From CAINFV01 sp964409235 (lineage in GTDB: Bacteria > Chlamydiota > Chlamydiia > Chlamydiales > FEN-1388), in NCBI GenBank assembly GCA_964409235.1, contig CAYPCN010000004.1:9606-73605 (forward strand): a stretch of DNA of 64,000 bases, in the 5' to 3' direction. The notes under the pieces were generated by a model. It saw nothing but the letters and a program-made list of their open reading frames with translations. It was not told where the DNA came from and ran no database searches. A program made the position numbers and the translations under genes. Each line of letters begins with the position of its first letter. The first letter of the stretch is position 1. Shown here in pieces: positions 27,996 through 34,568 of the stretch.

Positions 27996-28349
27996 TTACT
28001 CGTCGCGTGCCTCTTCATAATGAGGACGGCGCGACGAACGGCACTCTTCGCCACCGCGTTGACCGCCGTAACCACCACCAGAACGGCCTTGGCGTGGTCC
28101 ACCACCTTGTTCTTGACGTGCACGGCTGACACGCAATGGCCTGTTCAAGAAAGGACTATCATTGAGTTGGCGGACGGCCTCGTCGCCTGCGGTTTCGTCT
28201 TCCATTTCAACAAAACCAAACCCTTTGGAACGTCCTGTATAAGGATCGGTGACGATCCGTACAGACACTACCTTACCAAACGCCTCAAACAATGGTTTCA
28301 ATGTTTCTTCCGTGGCGCTCCAGGACAAATTCCCTACAAAAAGCTTCAT
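27996..28349 (-). CDS. RRM-type RNA-binding protein
   Basis: The 117-residue protein has a single RRM: RNP2 LFVGNLSW at residues 3-10 and RNP1 KGFGFVEM near 46, followed by a Gly/Arg-rich tail (GGGPRQGRSGGGYGGQRGG). This architecture matches the small glycine-rich RNA-binding proteins of cyanobacteria and chlamydiae. It binds single-stranded RNA and may act as an RNA chaperone, by analogy. I chose the ATG at 28349 because GGAG lies eight bases upstream; an in-frame TTG at 28361 overlaps that site. Confidence 0.9.
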   Translation of the reverse strand: MKLFVGNLSWSATEETLKPLFEAFGKVVSVRIVTDPYTGRSKGFGFVEMEDETAGDEAVRQLNDSPFLNRPLRVSRARQEQGGGPRQGRSGGGYGGQRGGEECRSSRRPHYEEARDE

Positions 28350-28574
28350 AACGTTCTCCAAAAAACAAAAAACATAACGTGTTCAACAAGGGCTTTTAAG
28401 CCATTTGCCAAACGTTCTATAGAACCTTCAGTCATACATACACACACTCAAGAGATGGCAAGAGTTGAAAGGTGCGAGGAAGGAATAGGTCCATGCCTTC
28501 AACGCGATCCTTCGTTCCCTTGCTCACGGCGCGGCCGTCCTGTCATTCTCTAGGCACACATGAACCTAAGGTCT

Positions 28575-28746
28575 TTGTAGTACATGTTATACACCTCTAC
28601 TCCAAACAGGTTGGCTGTTGTGGCCAATCTGGTACGACTTCTTTGCTGCTAATAGCCGTTTACACGGGCTATTTGGACTCGCCGGAAGTCGTCCCATCGT
28701 AGCCACTCCCCTACCTAATGTGGAGATGAGGTCGCGAACATGCACC
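28575..28746 (-). ncRNA. ssrS: Candidate 6S RNA (structured RNA with own promoter)
   Basis: Reading the minus strand from about 28746, a closing stem GUGCAUGUU (28737-28745) pairs with AACAUGUAC (28580-28588). It is followed by a symmetric 5x5 internal loop, then CCUC-AU-CUCC (28722-28731) against GGAG-UA-GAGG (28594-28603). Then comes a large bubble of about 29 bases each side, with a small hairpin UUGGC-GCCAA on the 3' side. The terminal arm is ACGACUUC/GAAGUCGU (28634-28692) capped by AAUAGCC/GGCUAUU. Duplex, open central bubble, 3'-side hairpin and about 172 nt are the hallmarks of 6S RNA, which binds sigma70 RNA polymerase. No terminator was identified and the 3' end is approximate. Confidence 0.6.
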
Positions 28747-28752
28747 CAGGCA

Positions 28753-28780
28753 TTTATAACAAAATCTCGTGAATAGTCAA
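28753..28780 (-). promoter_or_regulatory. Sigma70-like promoter of the 6S-like RNA
   Basis: On the minus strand TTGACT (28775-28780) is followed after 16 bases by TATAAA (28753-28758). This puts the transcript start near 28746, at the first base of the closing stem. The rest of the 562-base gap between the RRM gene and the zinc-ribbon gene shows no coding potential I can support. Confidence 0.6.
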
Positions 28781-28911
28781 AGCGCTTTGTTTTCCGTATT
28801 GAGAAGAACAAACGGATTTTGGTATGGTGTATACCACAATCTTAAAGCCTTCTTTTTTTGAGCCGTGGGCGGTGCGAATGGCTCCAATAACTCTCCACAA
28901 GGTAGTGTACG

Positions 28912-29694
28912 ATGCTTCGAGATGCTCTCAAGGCCATGCTTGATGTTCAAGAGTTGGATATTCAGATGATTCGGCTCATGCGATTAAAACGAGAGCGATT
29001 GTCCGAACTTACCAGAATTCGGGCTCTTCGCGACGATCTTCACCATCAAGTTGTGCTCAAAGAAAGCGAGATTATCGAGCTGAAAAAACAGGTCCGCTTG
29101 GTCGAGGCTGAGGTGACGGAGCTTGCCTCAAAAGTGCAGAAGCTTGAAGCGCAGCAAACTACGGTTCGAAAAGTTGAGGAGTTCAATGCATTAACGCATG
29201 AAATATCCGCTCTAGAACGAGAGAAAGCAGCAAAAGAGCAGCGGCTAAGCGATAATTATGACAAGCTAGGGACAGAAGAAGAATTTCTCAAGAATCTCAA
29301 AGCATCATTTGAGGTGACGAAAGCCAGTAGCAACCAGATGGAGCAAGAAATCAAAGGCAGCATTGAAGCGATCAATGCTGAGGGCAAAGAGATCATGGGA
29401 CGGCGTTCGATCCTTGCCGAGAAAGCCGATAAGGACATCTTGCCAGTCTATGAAAAGCTTCTTCAAAACAAAAAGGATCGCGTCATCGTTCCCATTGAAA
29501 ATCGCTGCTGTAGTGGATGCCACATCATGGTAACAGCTCAGCATGAAAATGTTGTGAGAAAAGGCGAGCGGTTGGTGTTCTGCGAGCACTGTTCTCGCAT
29601 TCACTATTGGCACGAATATTTAGTGGGTGAAGAACAAGCTGTTTCAGGGGCGCCGGCCCGTCGGCGTCGAAGAGCGGCGACCAAAACTGTCTAA
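28912..29694 (+). CDS. Coiled-coil C4 zinc-ribbon protein, homologue of chlamydial CT398 (CdsZ)
   Basis: The 260-residue protein has a long antiparallel coiled coil (about residues 5-175; VLKESEIIELKKQVRLVEAE and following) and then a zinc ribbon with CCSGC near 199-203 and FCEHC near 222-226. The tail is basic (RRRRAATKTV). It belongs to the bacterial zinc-ribbon/DUF164 family. In Chlamydia trachomatis the homologue CT398 is reported to contact sigma54 (RpoN) holoenzyme and type III secretion components; I recall the name CdsZ. It is immediately upstream of the RNase P RNA gene. Confidence 0.85.
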   Translation: MLRDALKAMLDVQELDIQMIRLMRLKRERLSELTRIRALRDDLHHQVVLKESEIIELKKQVRLVEAEVTELASKVQKLEAQQTTVRKVEEFNALTHEISALEREKAAKEQRLSDNYDKLGTEEEFLKNLKASFEVTKASSNQMEQEIKGSIEAINAEGKEIMGRRSILAEKADKDILPVYEKLLQNKKDRVIVPIENRCCSGCHIMVTAQHENVVRKGERLVFCEHCSRIHYWHEYLVGEEQAVSGAPARRRRRAATKTV

Positions 29695-29695
29695 T

Positions 29696-29770
29696 GAGCC
29701 ATGTACAACGTGGATGTCTAGAGGAGAAGCAGGAGATTTTTGAATCGAGCTGCCTCAAAACCGACATCGT
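29696..29770 (-). repeat. Dispersed intergenic repeat, copy 4 (reverse orientation)
   Basis: GAGCCATGTACAACGTGG (29696-29713) is the reverse core. It is followed by AATCGAGCTGCCTCAAAACC, which when reversed matches GGTTTTG-GG-TAGCTCGAT in copy 9 (58974-58991). The copy begins two bases after the zinc-ribbon stop codon and lies just before rnpB. Confidence 0.6.
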
Positions 29771-29791
29771 CAATGGCCCACAATGTTCGGC

Positions 29792-30180
29792 GGGAGAGCG
29801 GGAAGTCGCTGGGTAGCGTACTGTTTGTACGCCTATCGAGAGGAAAGTCTGGACATCAAAGGAGCGGATACCAGCGAAAGGCTGGGGGCCGAAAGGCTAC
29901 GGAAAGTGTAACAGAAAGCAAACCGCAAATGTCGTACTCAGTACGGCATTTGACAGGCTGAAACGCTAGCCTTGGGGGCTAGCTGCTCTACGGGAACGTA
30001 GGGTACGACAAACCCTATCCGATGCAAGCATAAAGCGCTGTCGATTATGTGTGCTCCTCGCATCGCTACACGGCGCTTGCAGTTGCGCTCGAGGGCTTTG
30101 GCGACAAAGTCCCTAGACGAATGGCTTCCGGTTGGGAGATCGCCACCCCAACGCACAGGATCCGGCTTATAGCTCTCCCT
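29792..30180 (+). ncRNA. rnpB: RNase P RNA (M1-type, bacterial type A)
   Basis: The conserved P4 and J regions are present: GAGGAAAGTCTGGAC near 29840, ACAGAAAGCAAACCGC near 29910, and 3' CTAGACGAATGGC near 30113 with ACAGGATCCGGCTTATAG near 30155. The 5' GGGAGAGC (29792-29799) pairs with GCTCTCCC (30172-30179), closing helix P1. A T-run follows, acting as terminator. With protein RnpA it trims tRNA 5' leaders. The 5' end is inferred from the P1 pairing. Confidence 0.92.
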
Positions 30181-30206
30181 TTTTCACTCTCCGCACTTCA
30201 CTGTAT

Positions 30207-30235
30207 CTGAAAAAATTCCGATCATGCCGTATAAT
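30207..30235 (+). promoter_or_regulatory. Promoter of the exonuclease gene
   Basis: A perfect TATAAT (30230-30235) lies 17 bases after CTGAAA (30207-30212). The predicted transcript start near 30242 lies downstream of the ATG at 30224, which argues for translation from 30269. Confidence 0.55.
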
Positions 30236-30268
30236 GTGGCATCATTGTTTTCAAATGACGTGGGTGGA

Positions 30269-30853
30269 AGCGGTATGTTTGGGGTTTTTTTAGATACAGA
30301 AACGTCCGGGCTGGACCCCTTTGTCCACGTACCGTTGGAAATCGCGTTTATTATCGTGAACTTGTGCACAGGGCAAGAACTTGTCTCCTACGAAACACTC
30401 TTACAGGTCAGTGACGAGGCGTGGTTACGCCGCGACCTCAAGAGCATGGACATTAATGGCCTCTCAAGAGAATCGTTAAGCTCGGGTATCAACCGCTTGC
30501 AAGCAGTGCAAGAAATTGAGGCTCTCTTTACAGCCTTCTATATCAATAATGACCAGGCGTTCTTTATCTGCCAAAACCCGTCTTTTGATCGCCCATTTTT
30601 CTCCCAAATTATTCCTCCGTACCGCCAAGAGGCACTTCGTTGGCCATATCATTGGTTGGATTTGGCTTCTATGTATTGGGCTGTACATCTGAAAAATCAA
30701 CAAGTGGCCTCCCCTTTCGGCCTTCGCGTGTCAAAAAATAGCATCGCACAAACAATAGGCCTTGAAAACGAACCTACTCCTCACCGGGCTATGAACGGCG
30801 CTCGGCATCTTCTCGCCTGCTATGAACGTCTCGTGGGATTTCCGCATTTCTAA
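30269..30853 (+). CDS. DEDDh-type 3'-5' exonuclease-like protein (DnaQ fold)
   Basis: The 194-residue protein starts with FGVFLDTETSGLDP, the ExoI motif with its Asp and Glu. ExoII is NPSFDRPFF with Asp near residue 109. ExoIII should read H-x4-D, but the sequence is HRAMNG, so the His is kept and the last Asp is replaced by Gly. The enzyme may have lost or altered activity, or use a nearby residue. I chose the ATG at 30269 because GGTGGAAG lies just upstream and the promoter at 30230 excludes the earlier ATG. By family it would trim DNA or RNA 3' ends; a specific role cannot be given. Confidence 0.75.
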   Translation, partial: SGMFGVFLDTETSGLDPFVHVPLEIAFIIVNLCTGQELVSYETLLQVSDEAWLRRDLKSMDINGLSRESLSSGINRLQAVQEIEALFTAFYINNDQAFFICQNPSFDRPFFSQIIPPYRQEALRWPYHWLDLASMYWAVHLKNQQVASPFGLRVSKNSIAQTIGLENEPTPHRAMNGARHLLACYERLVGFPHF

Positions 30854-30955
30854 GAGAAGGTTTCGATTTGCGTTGTAACAAAACGTCGCATAGTTCAAAA
30901 TTACTGCGTTTTTTCTCCACGTAATCTTTTTATTATCTTTGTTAGAGAGGTATAT

Positions 30956-31693
30956 ATGGCAACAATTCCTTTACATCAGGATTTTTTTGCTCAACTCTAC
31001 CAAGCGGTTGATGAGCTTAGCCCGTTTGGCGCCAACACAGAGGCGATGTGTGCAGAAATATCACGCGTGAGCCGTGTGTTTTATTCGACTCCTCACGAGG
31101 CGCTAACAGCTCTCTCATCATTGGGGCGTGAATTACGCCGTCTCACAATAGTAGCAGACATTGACTACGATCAGACGCGGATTCCTGCCATTTTTACTAC
31201 GCACCTCGGTCAGATGGCGCCGTCAGCTAGTTCTTCCTTGTGTCAGAGGCCATCACAAGAGGCTCACAAGGGCAGTGATATTGAGAACGTTCAGAAAACC
31301 ATTCAATGGTGGGAAGGAATTCTACGCCAGCTTGCCACAACTGAGCTCCTTGAGCGTCATCTGTCCACCCCTGTCCAACAACGGATATATGCAATCCTGC
31401 AGCATTATGGACAACTCTGCCTGCAAGACCTGATGCAGCTCGAAAGGGCTGTCCATGAGTCGTCGTCTCAAACAACGGCAGCCGCATCCACCAGCAGCCA
31501 ACCTCCTCAACCATGTCTCGCTGCTGCTGCCCCATCGCCCGTCATCCTTGCGGATATGGAGCTTGATGGTGATGGTGTCACCTTGCCGCCTCGATCCGTC
31601 GACGTGCTCCCAGCAGTTGCTAGACGCGAATTGCCGATAGTACTACCCTCAGACAGTGATTGGGATAAAGAGAACAAACCACCGGCGATTTGA
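30956..31693 (+). CDS. Unknown 245-residue protein with disordered C-terminus and KEN-like motif
   Basis: The ATG has AGAGAGG upstream. Residues 1-170 are predicted helical (FFAQLYQAVDEL, YAILQHYGQLCLQDLMQLER). Residues 172-245 are Ser/Thr/Ala/Pro-rich and probably disordered, ending in SDWDKENKPPAI. There is no signal peptide or membrane segment and no family I recognise. KENxxP resembles the KEN degron read by the eukaryotic anaphase-promoting complex; with one short match this may be chance. Two terminators follow, so the gene is a single unit. Confidence 0.6.
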   Translation: MATIPLHQDFFAQLYQAVDELSPFGANTEAMCAEISRVSRVFYSTPHEALTALSSLGRELRRLTIVADIDYDQTRIPAIFTTHLGQMAPSASSSLCQRPSQEAHKGSDIENVQKTIQWWEGILRQLATTELLERHLSTPVQQRIYAILQHYGQLCLQDLMQLERAVHESSSQTTAAASTSSQPPQPCLAAAAPSPVILADMELDGDGVTLPPRSVDVLPAVARRELPIVLPSDSDWDKENKPPAI

Positions 31694-31694
31694 A

Positions 31695-31716
31695 GAGCCG
31701 ATTCTTCGGCTCCTTT
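31695..31716 (+). terminator. Rho-independent terminator after the KEN-motif gene
   Basis: GAGCCGA (31695-31701) pairs with TCGGCTC (31706-31712) around TTCT and is followed by CTTTT. Confidence 0.7.
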
Positions 31717-31749
31717 TGGTCAGTCTTGTGGCGCGATGTCCTCGTTGAC

Positions 31750-31784
31750 AGCACTATACTCGTGTTGCGTATAGTGCTTTTTTT
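31750..31784 (+). terminator. Second terminator, overlapping the rnz promoter region
   Basis: AGCACTATAC (31750-31759) pairs perfectly with GTATAGTGCT (31769-31778), followed by six further Ts. TTGCGT (31765-31770) with TATACT (31787-31792), 16 bases apart, may be the rnz promoter lying in the 3' arm and T-run. Confidence 0.65.
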
Positions 31785-31833
31785 GGTATACTGACTTGCA
31801 CTTTCCACATCCCCTACCACTGGAGCGTTTCAA

Positions 31834-32760
31834 TTGAGCGTTAAGGATCTCGTAGTTCTCGGTACCTCAAGCCAACAACCGACACGCCGCCGCAACCATG
31901 GTGCCTACCTCTTTCGCTGGAATAATGAAGGCCTGCTCTTTGACCCCGGGGAGGGCACACAGCGACAGTTTATCTTTGCTGATGTAGCACCACCAGTCGT
32001 CACGCGAATGTTCATCTCTCATTTTCACGGCGACCACTGCCTTGGCGTAGGGTCAATGCTCATGCGACTCAACCTCGACAGAGTCCCTCACCCCATCCAT
32101 TGTTACTATCCTGCGAGTGGAAAGAAATATTTCGATCGGCTGCGCTATGGAACAGCGTACTACGAGACCATATCTGTGATCGAACATCCCATCGATCGCC
32201 CTGGCGGCATTGTCCACGATGACGGGCATTTTCGCATCGAAGCTCGTTTTTTAGATCATGGCATCGATAATATCGGCTGGCGAGTCACCGAACCCGATAG
32301 AATCCGCTTTGAAAAAGAAAAACTCAAAGCAGCAGGCATCGAAGGACCATTGGTCAAGACATTGGAACGCCAAGGATGGATCATGGTCGATGGACGGCGC
32401 GTGTCCCTTGAGGAGGTTGCCTACGTTCGCAAAGGTGATTCCATCGCGGTCATTATCGACACACGTCCGTGCCAAGAGGCTCTAGAACTTGCTCAGAACG
32501 CTCGCATGGTCGTTTGCGAAAGCACATATCTGTCTGTAGATACAGAGCTTGCAGTATGTTACAAACATATGACAGCAGCAGAAGCGGCTCAGCTTGCCAA
32601 AGATGCGCAGGCCCACACGCTGATCCTCACGCATTTCTCTGCTCGATATCCAGAGAGCATTGCGTTTGAACAGGAAGCGCGCCCTATTTTTTCAAATACC
32701 AAGGCAGCCAATGATCTCGATCGATTTAGCTTCCGAGATCACCGGGAACAAAGCAAATAG
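31834..32760 (+). CDS. rnz: Ribonuclease Z
   Basis: The 308-residue metallo-beta-lactamase-fold endonuclease trims tRNA 3' ends. The Zn site HFHGDH is near residue 67, preceded by FDPGEGTQRQ near 40. Further ligands lie in VVCESTY near 228 and LTHFSARY near 269, typical of RNase Z. The start is TTG at 31834 with GGAG eight bases upstream; no better ATG exists in frame before the domain begins. It is convergent with lpxD. Confidence 0.93.
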   Translation: MSVKDLVVLGTSSQQPTRRRNHGAYLFRWNNEGLLFDPGEGTQRQFIFADVAPPVVTRMFISHFHGDHCLGVGSMLMRLNLDRVPHPIHCYYPASGKKYFDRLRYGTAYYETISVIEHPIDRPGGIVHDDGHFRIEARFLDHGIDNIGWRVTEPDRIRFEKEKLKAAGIEGPLVKTLERQGWIMVDGRRVSLEEVAYVRKGDSIAVIIDTRPCQEALELAQNARMVVCESTYLSVDTELAVCYKHMTAAEAAQLAKDAQAHTLILTHFSARYPESIAFEQEARPIFSNTKAANDLDRFSFRDHREQSK

Positions 32761-32798
32761 GTTCCTACACGGGTGTCTGAACACGCTCCAAGAAATCT

Positions 32799-33836
32799 CT
32801 ATTGCGAAGCAAGCTTTGCTTCCAACGATTGTACGCGAGCGAAGAGCTCGCCTATCCGACGTAGATAGACAGCATTGCGATTGTATTCGGCAAGAGGCTG
32901 GACAGGAACTCCGCCATAATCTCCGGATTGCGGTAGCGATTTCGACACTCCAGAGCAAGCAGTAACGCGAACTCCCTTGCCAATATGAATATGACCATTG
33001 ACAGCAACCTTGCCACCAAGCAATACGCCATCGCCAAGCTTAGAGGAGCCAGCGATGCCAACCTGCGCGACGATCAGGCAATGGCGACCAATCTCAACAT
33101 TGTGAGCAACCTGTACGAGGTTGTCGATTTTCGTCCCTTCCCCTATAGACGTCGATTGAAACCGCGCACGGTCAATGGTGGTGTTAGCACCTATTTCCAC
33201 ATCATCGCCAACGACCACATTCCCAAGTTGGTCTAATTTCGTATGGCGACCCTCGTTGCTGGTCACATAGCCATAGCCACACGAGCCAATAACAGCACCA
33301 GGCTGAATGATAACGCGGTCTTTGAGGGTCGTTCGTTCGCGAAGAACAGTGTGGGGATGAAGGATGCAGTTGGAACCAATGCACGATTGCGGACCGATAT
33401 AGACAAACGATCCGACCATCGTCCCATTGCCGATCACCACTCCGGCATCAATGACAGCGTACGGACAGACGACGACATCTTCTCCCAAACAGGCTGTCGG
33501 ATGGATAACCGCTGTCGGATGAACGCCAGCAAAGCCAGTCAAAGGCGTCTTTGTTCCACGAATGGCACAAAGTACCCCTTGGAATGCAGTACTAGGATCC
33601 TCGTGCAAGAGATAGTGTCGGGCAGGAGGGCGTTCCGTTGTCGGATGTACAATGATAGCGCCAGCCTTGCTATCGAGCATCTGCTGATGGTAGCGGCTAT
33701 TGCCGAAAAACGAAATATCAGCCGGCGTAGCTCGTTCGAGATCGGAGACGCCGGTGATGCGATACGAAGGATCTCCTTCTACCTTTGCGCCGATGATCGT
33801 GGCAAGTTCTTCAAGCGAAAAACACGACTCTTGCAT
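32799..33836 (-). CDS. lpxD: UDP-3-O-acylglucosamine N-acyltransferase
   Basis: The 345-residue enzyme has an N-terminal uridine-binding domain (YRITGVSDLERATPADISFF) and a left-handed beta-helix of hexapeptide repeats from about residue 105 to 300 (for example IGNGTMVGSFVYIG, IGEGTKIDNLVQVAHNVEIG with the catalytic His). It catalyses the third step of lipid A synthesis. The ATG has AAGGG upstream. It is third in the minus-strand run bamA-ompH-lpxD, an order conserved in Chlamydia. Confidence 0.95.
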   Translation of the reverse strand: MQESCFSLEELATIIGAKVEGDPSYRITGVSDLERATPADISFFGNSRYHQQMLDSKAGAIIVHPTTERPPARHYLLHEDPSTAFQGVLCAIRGTKTPLTGFAGVHPTAVIHPTACLGEDVVVCPYAVIDAGVVIGNGTMVGSFVYIGPQSCIGSNCILHPHTVLRERTTLKDRVIIQPGAVIGSCGYGYVTSNEGRHTKLDQLGNVVVGDDVEIGANTTIDRARFQSTSIGEGTKIDNLVQVAHNVEIGRHCLIVAQVGIAGSSKLGDGVLLGGKVAVNGHIHIGKGVRVTACSGVSKSLPQSGDYGGVPVQPLAEYNRNAVYLRRIGELFARVQSLEAKLASQ

Positions 33837-33858
33837 GGAGACCCTTCTTCAAGTGAAA

Positions 33859-34407
33859 TTACTTCTTCTCTGCGTTCTCAGCCATCACATGCATCTCATC
33901 AAGTTTCTTGATAATATCTGCTGAGATATCAAGTTTGTCGGCCTTATAAAAACATGACTCATCGTTAATAATAAGGTCCAATCCTTTTTCTTTGGCAATC
34001 GCCTTTGATGCGTCTGAGATCATGTCAAAGAGCTTTTGGACGACCTGCATATTCGCCTGATTCAACGTCTGGTAGTAGCGGTTTTGTTCCTGAGTCAGCT
34101 CTTGGCTCAAGGTCTTGAATTTCTCCTTCAGATCGGCTTCAGCTTCCGGCGTCAGGGAATCGAGGTACTCATCACTAAATTTTGGCGCCAGATCATTAAG
34201 TTCCTTTTCCTTCTTCTCCATACTCTGTTCCATCTGCTTGCGAAGCTGATCAAAATGGGCCTGCTCTTCCTTCCCAATCTTTGATTTTTCCAGGACAGTC
34301 TTAAAGCTCACCGTCCCAACATGCGGAGGCGCTATTGGTTCTGCCGCCAGAGAAGGTGCCGCAGCACAGGTCATCAAGAATAAAACTGTTGCCATCCATT
34401 TTTTCAT
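33859..34407 (-). CDS. ompH: OmpH/Skp-family periplasmic chaperone
   Basis: The 182-residue protein has a signal peptide (MKKWMATVLFLMTCAAAPSLAA) followed by a mature part dominated by a long helical hairpin (KIGKEEQAHFDQLRKQMEQS) and an end typical of Skp (KAIAKEKGLDLIINDESCF). Skp holds unfolded outer-membrane proteins in the periplasm. I chose the ATG at 34407; an in-frame TTG at 34416 lies directly on the AGGGAG ribosome site. It lies between bamA and lpxD. Confidence 0.9.
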   Translation of the reverse strand: MKKWMATVLFLMTCAAAPSLAAEPIAPPHVGTVSFKTVLEKSKIGKEEQAHFDQLRKQMEQSMEKKEKELNDLAPKFSDEYLDSLTPEAEADLKEKFKTLSQELTQEQNRYYQTLNQANMQVVQKLFDMISDASKAIAKEKGLDLIINDESCFYKADKLDISADIIKKLDEMHVMAENAEKK

Positions 34408-34439
34408 ATCGCACAAACTCCCTTACTGTGTGAACCCGT

Positions 34440-34568
34440 GCCTTAAGGCCCGGGAAAGCCCAATTAAGAGGGGGCTGAAACCCCTTCCAACCATTGTTTT
34501 GAAAAACCCCTTCCTTAAGGAGAGGGTCTCCTCGAAGAGGATGTCGCGCCATGTCGCACATGGCCCGC
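34440..34568. repeat. Repeat-like intergenic segment between bamA and ompH (weak copy 5)
   Basis: CCTTAAGG occurs at 34440-34447 and again at 34513-34520, with several short G- and C-runs able to pair between them. It ends in ATGTCGCACATGGCCCGCTT (34551-34570), which resembles the dispersed-repeat core. Relationship to the other copies is uncertain. Confidence 0.35.

Noticed and set aside
28020..28553. Plus-strand frame antisense to the RRM gene and extending into the gap
   Set aside because: Composition is that of an antisense shadow; the RRM motifs lie on the minus strand.
28575..28746. Structured region considered as tmRNA or SRP RNA
   Set aside because: No tRNA-like ends or tag frame, and no SRP apical-loop consensus; the central-bubble duplex fits 6S better.
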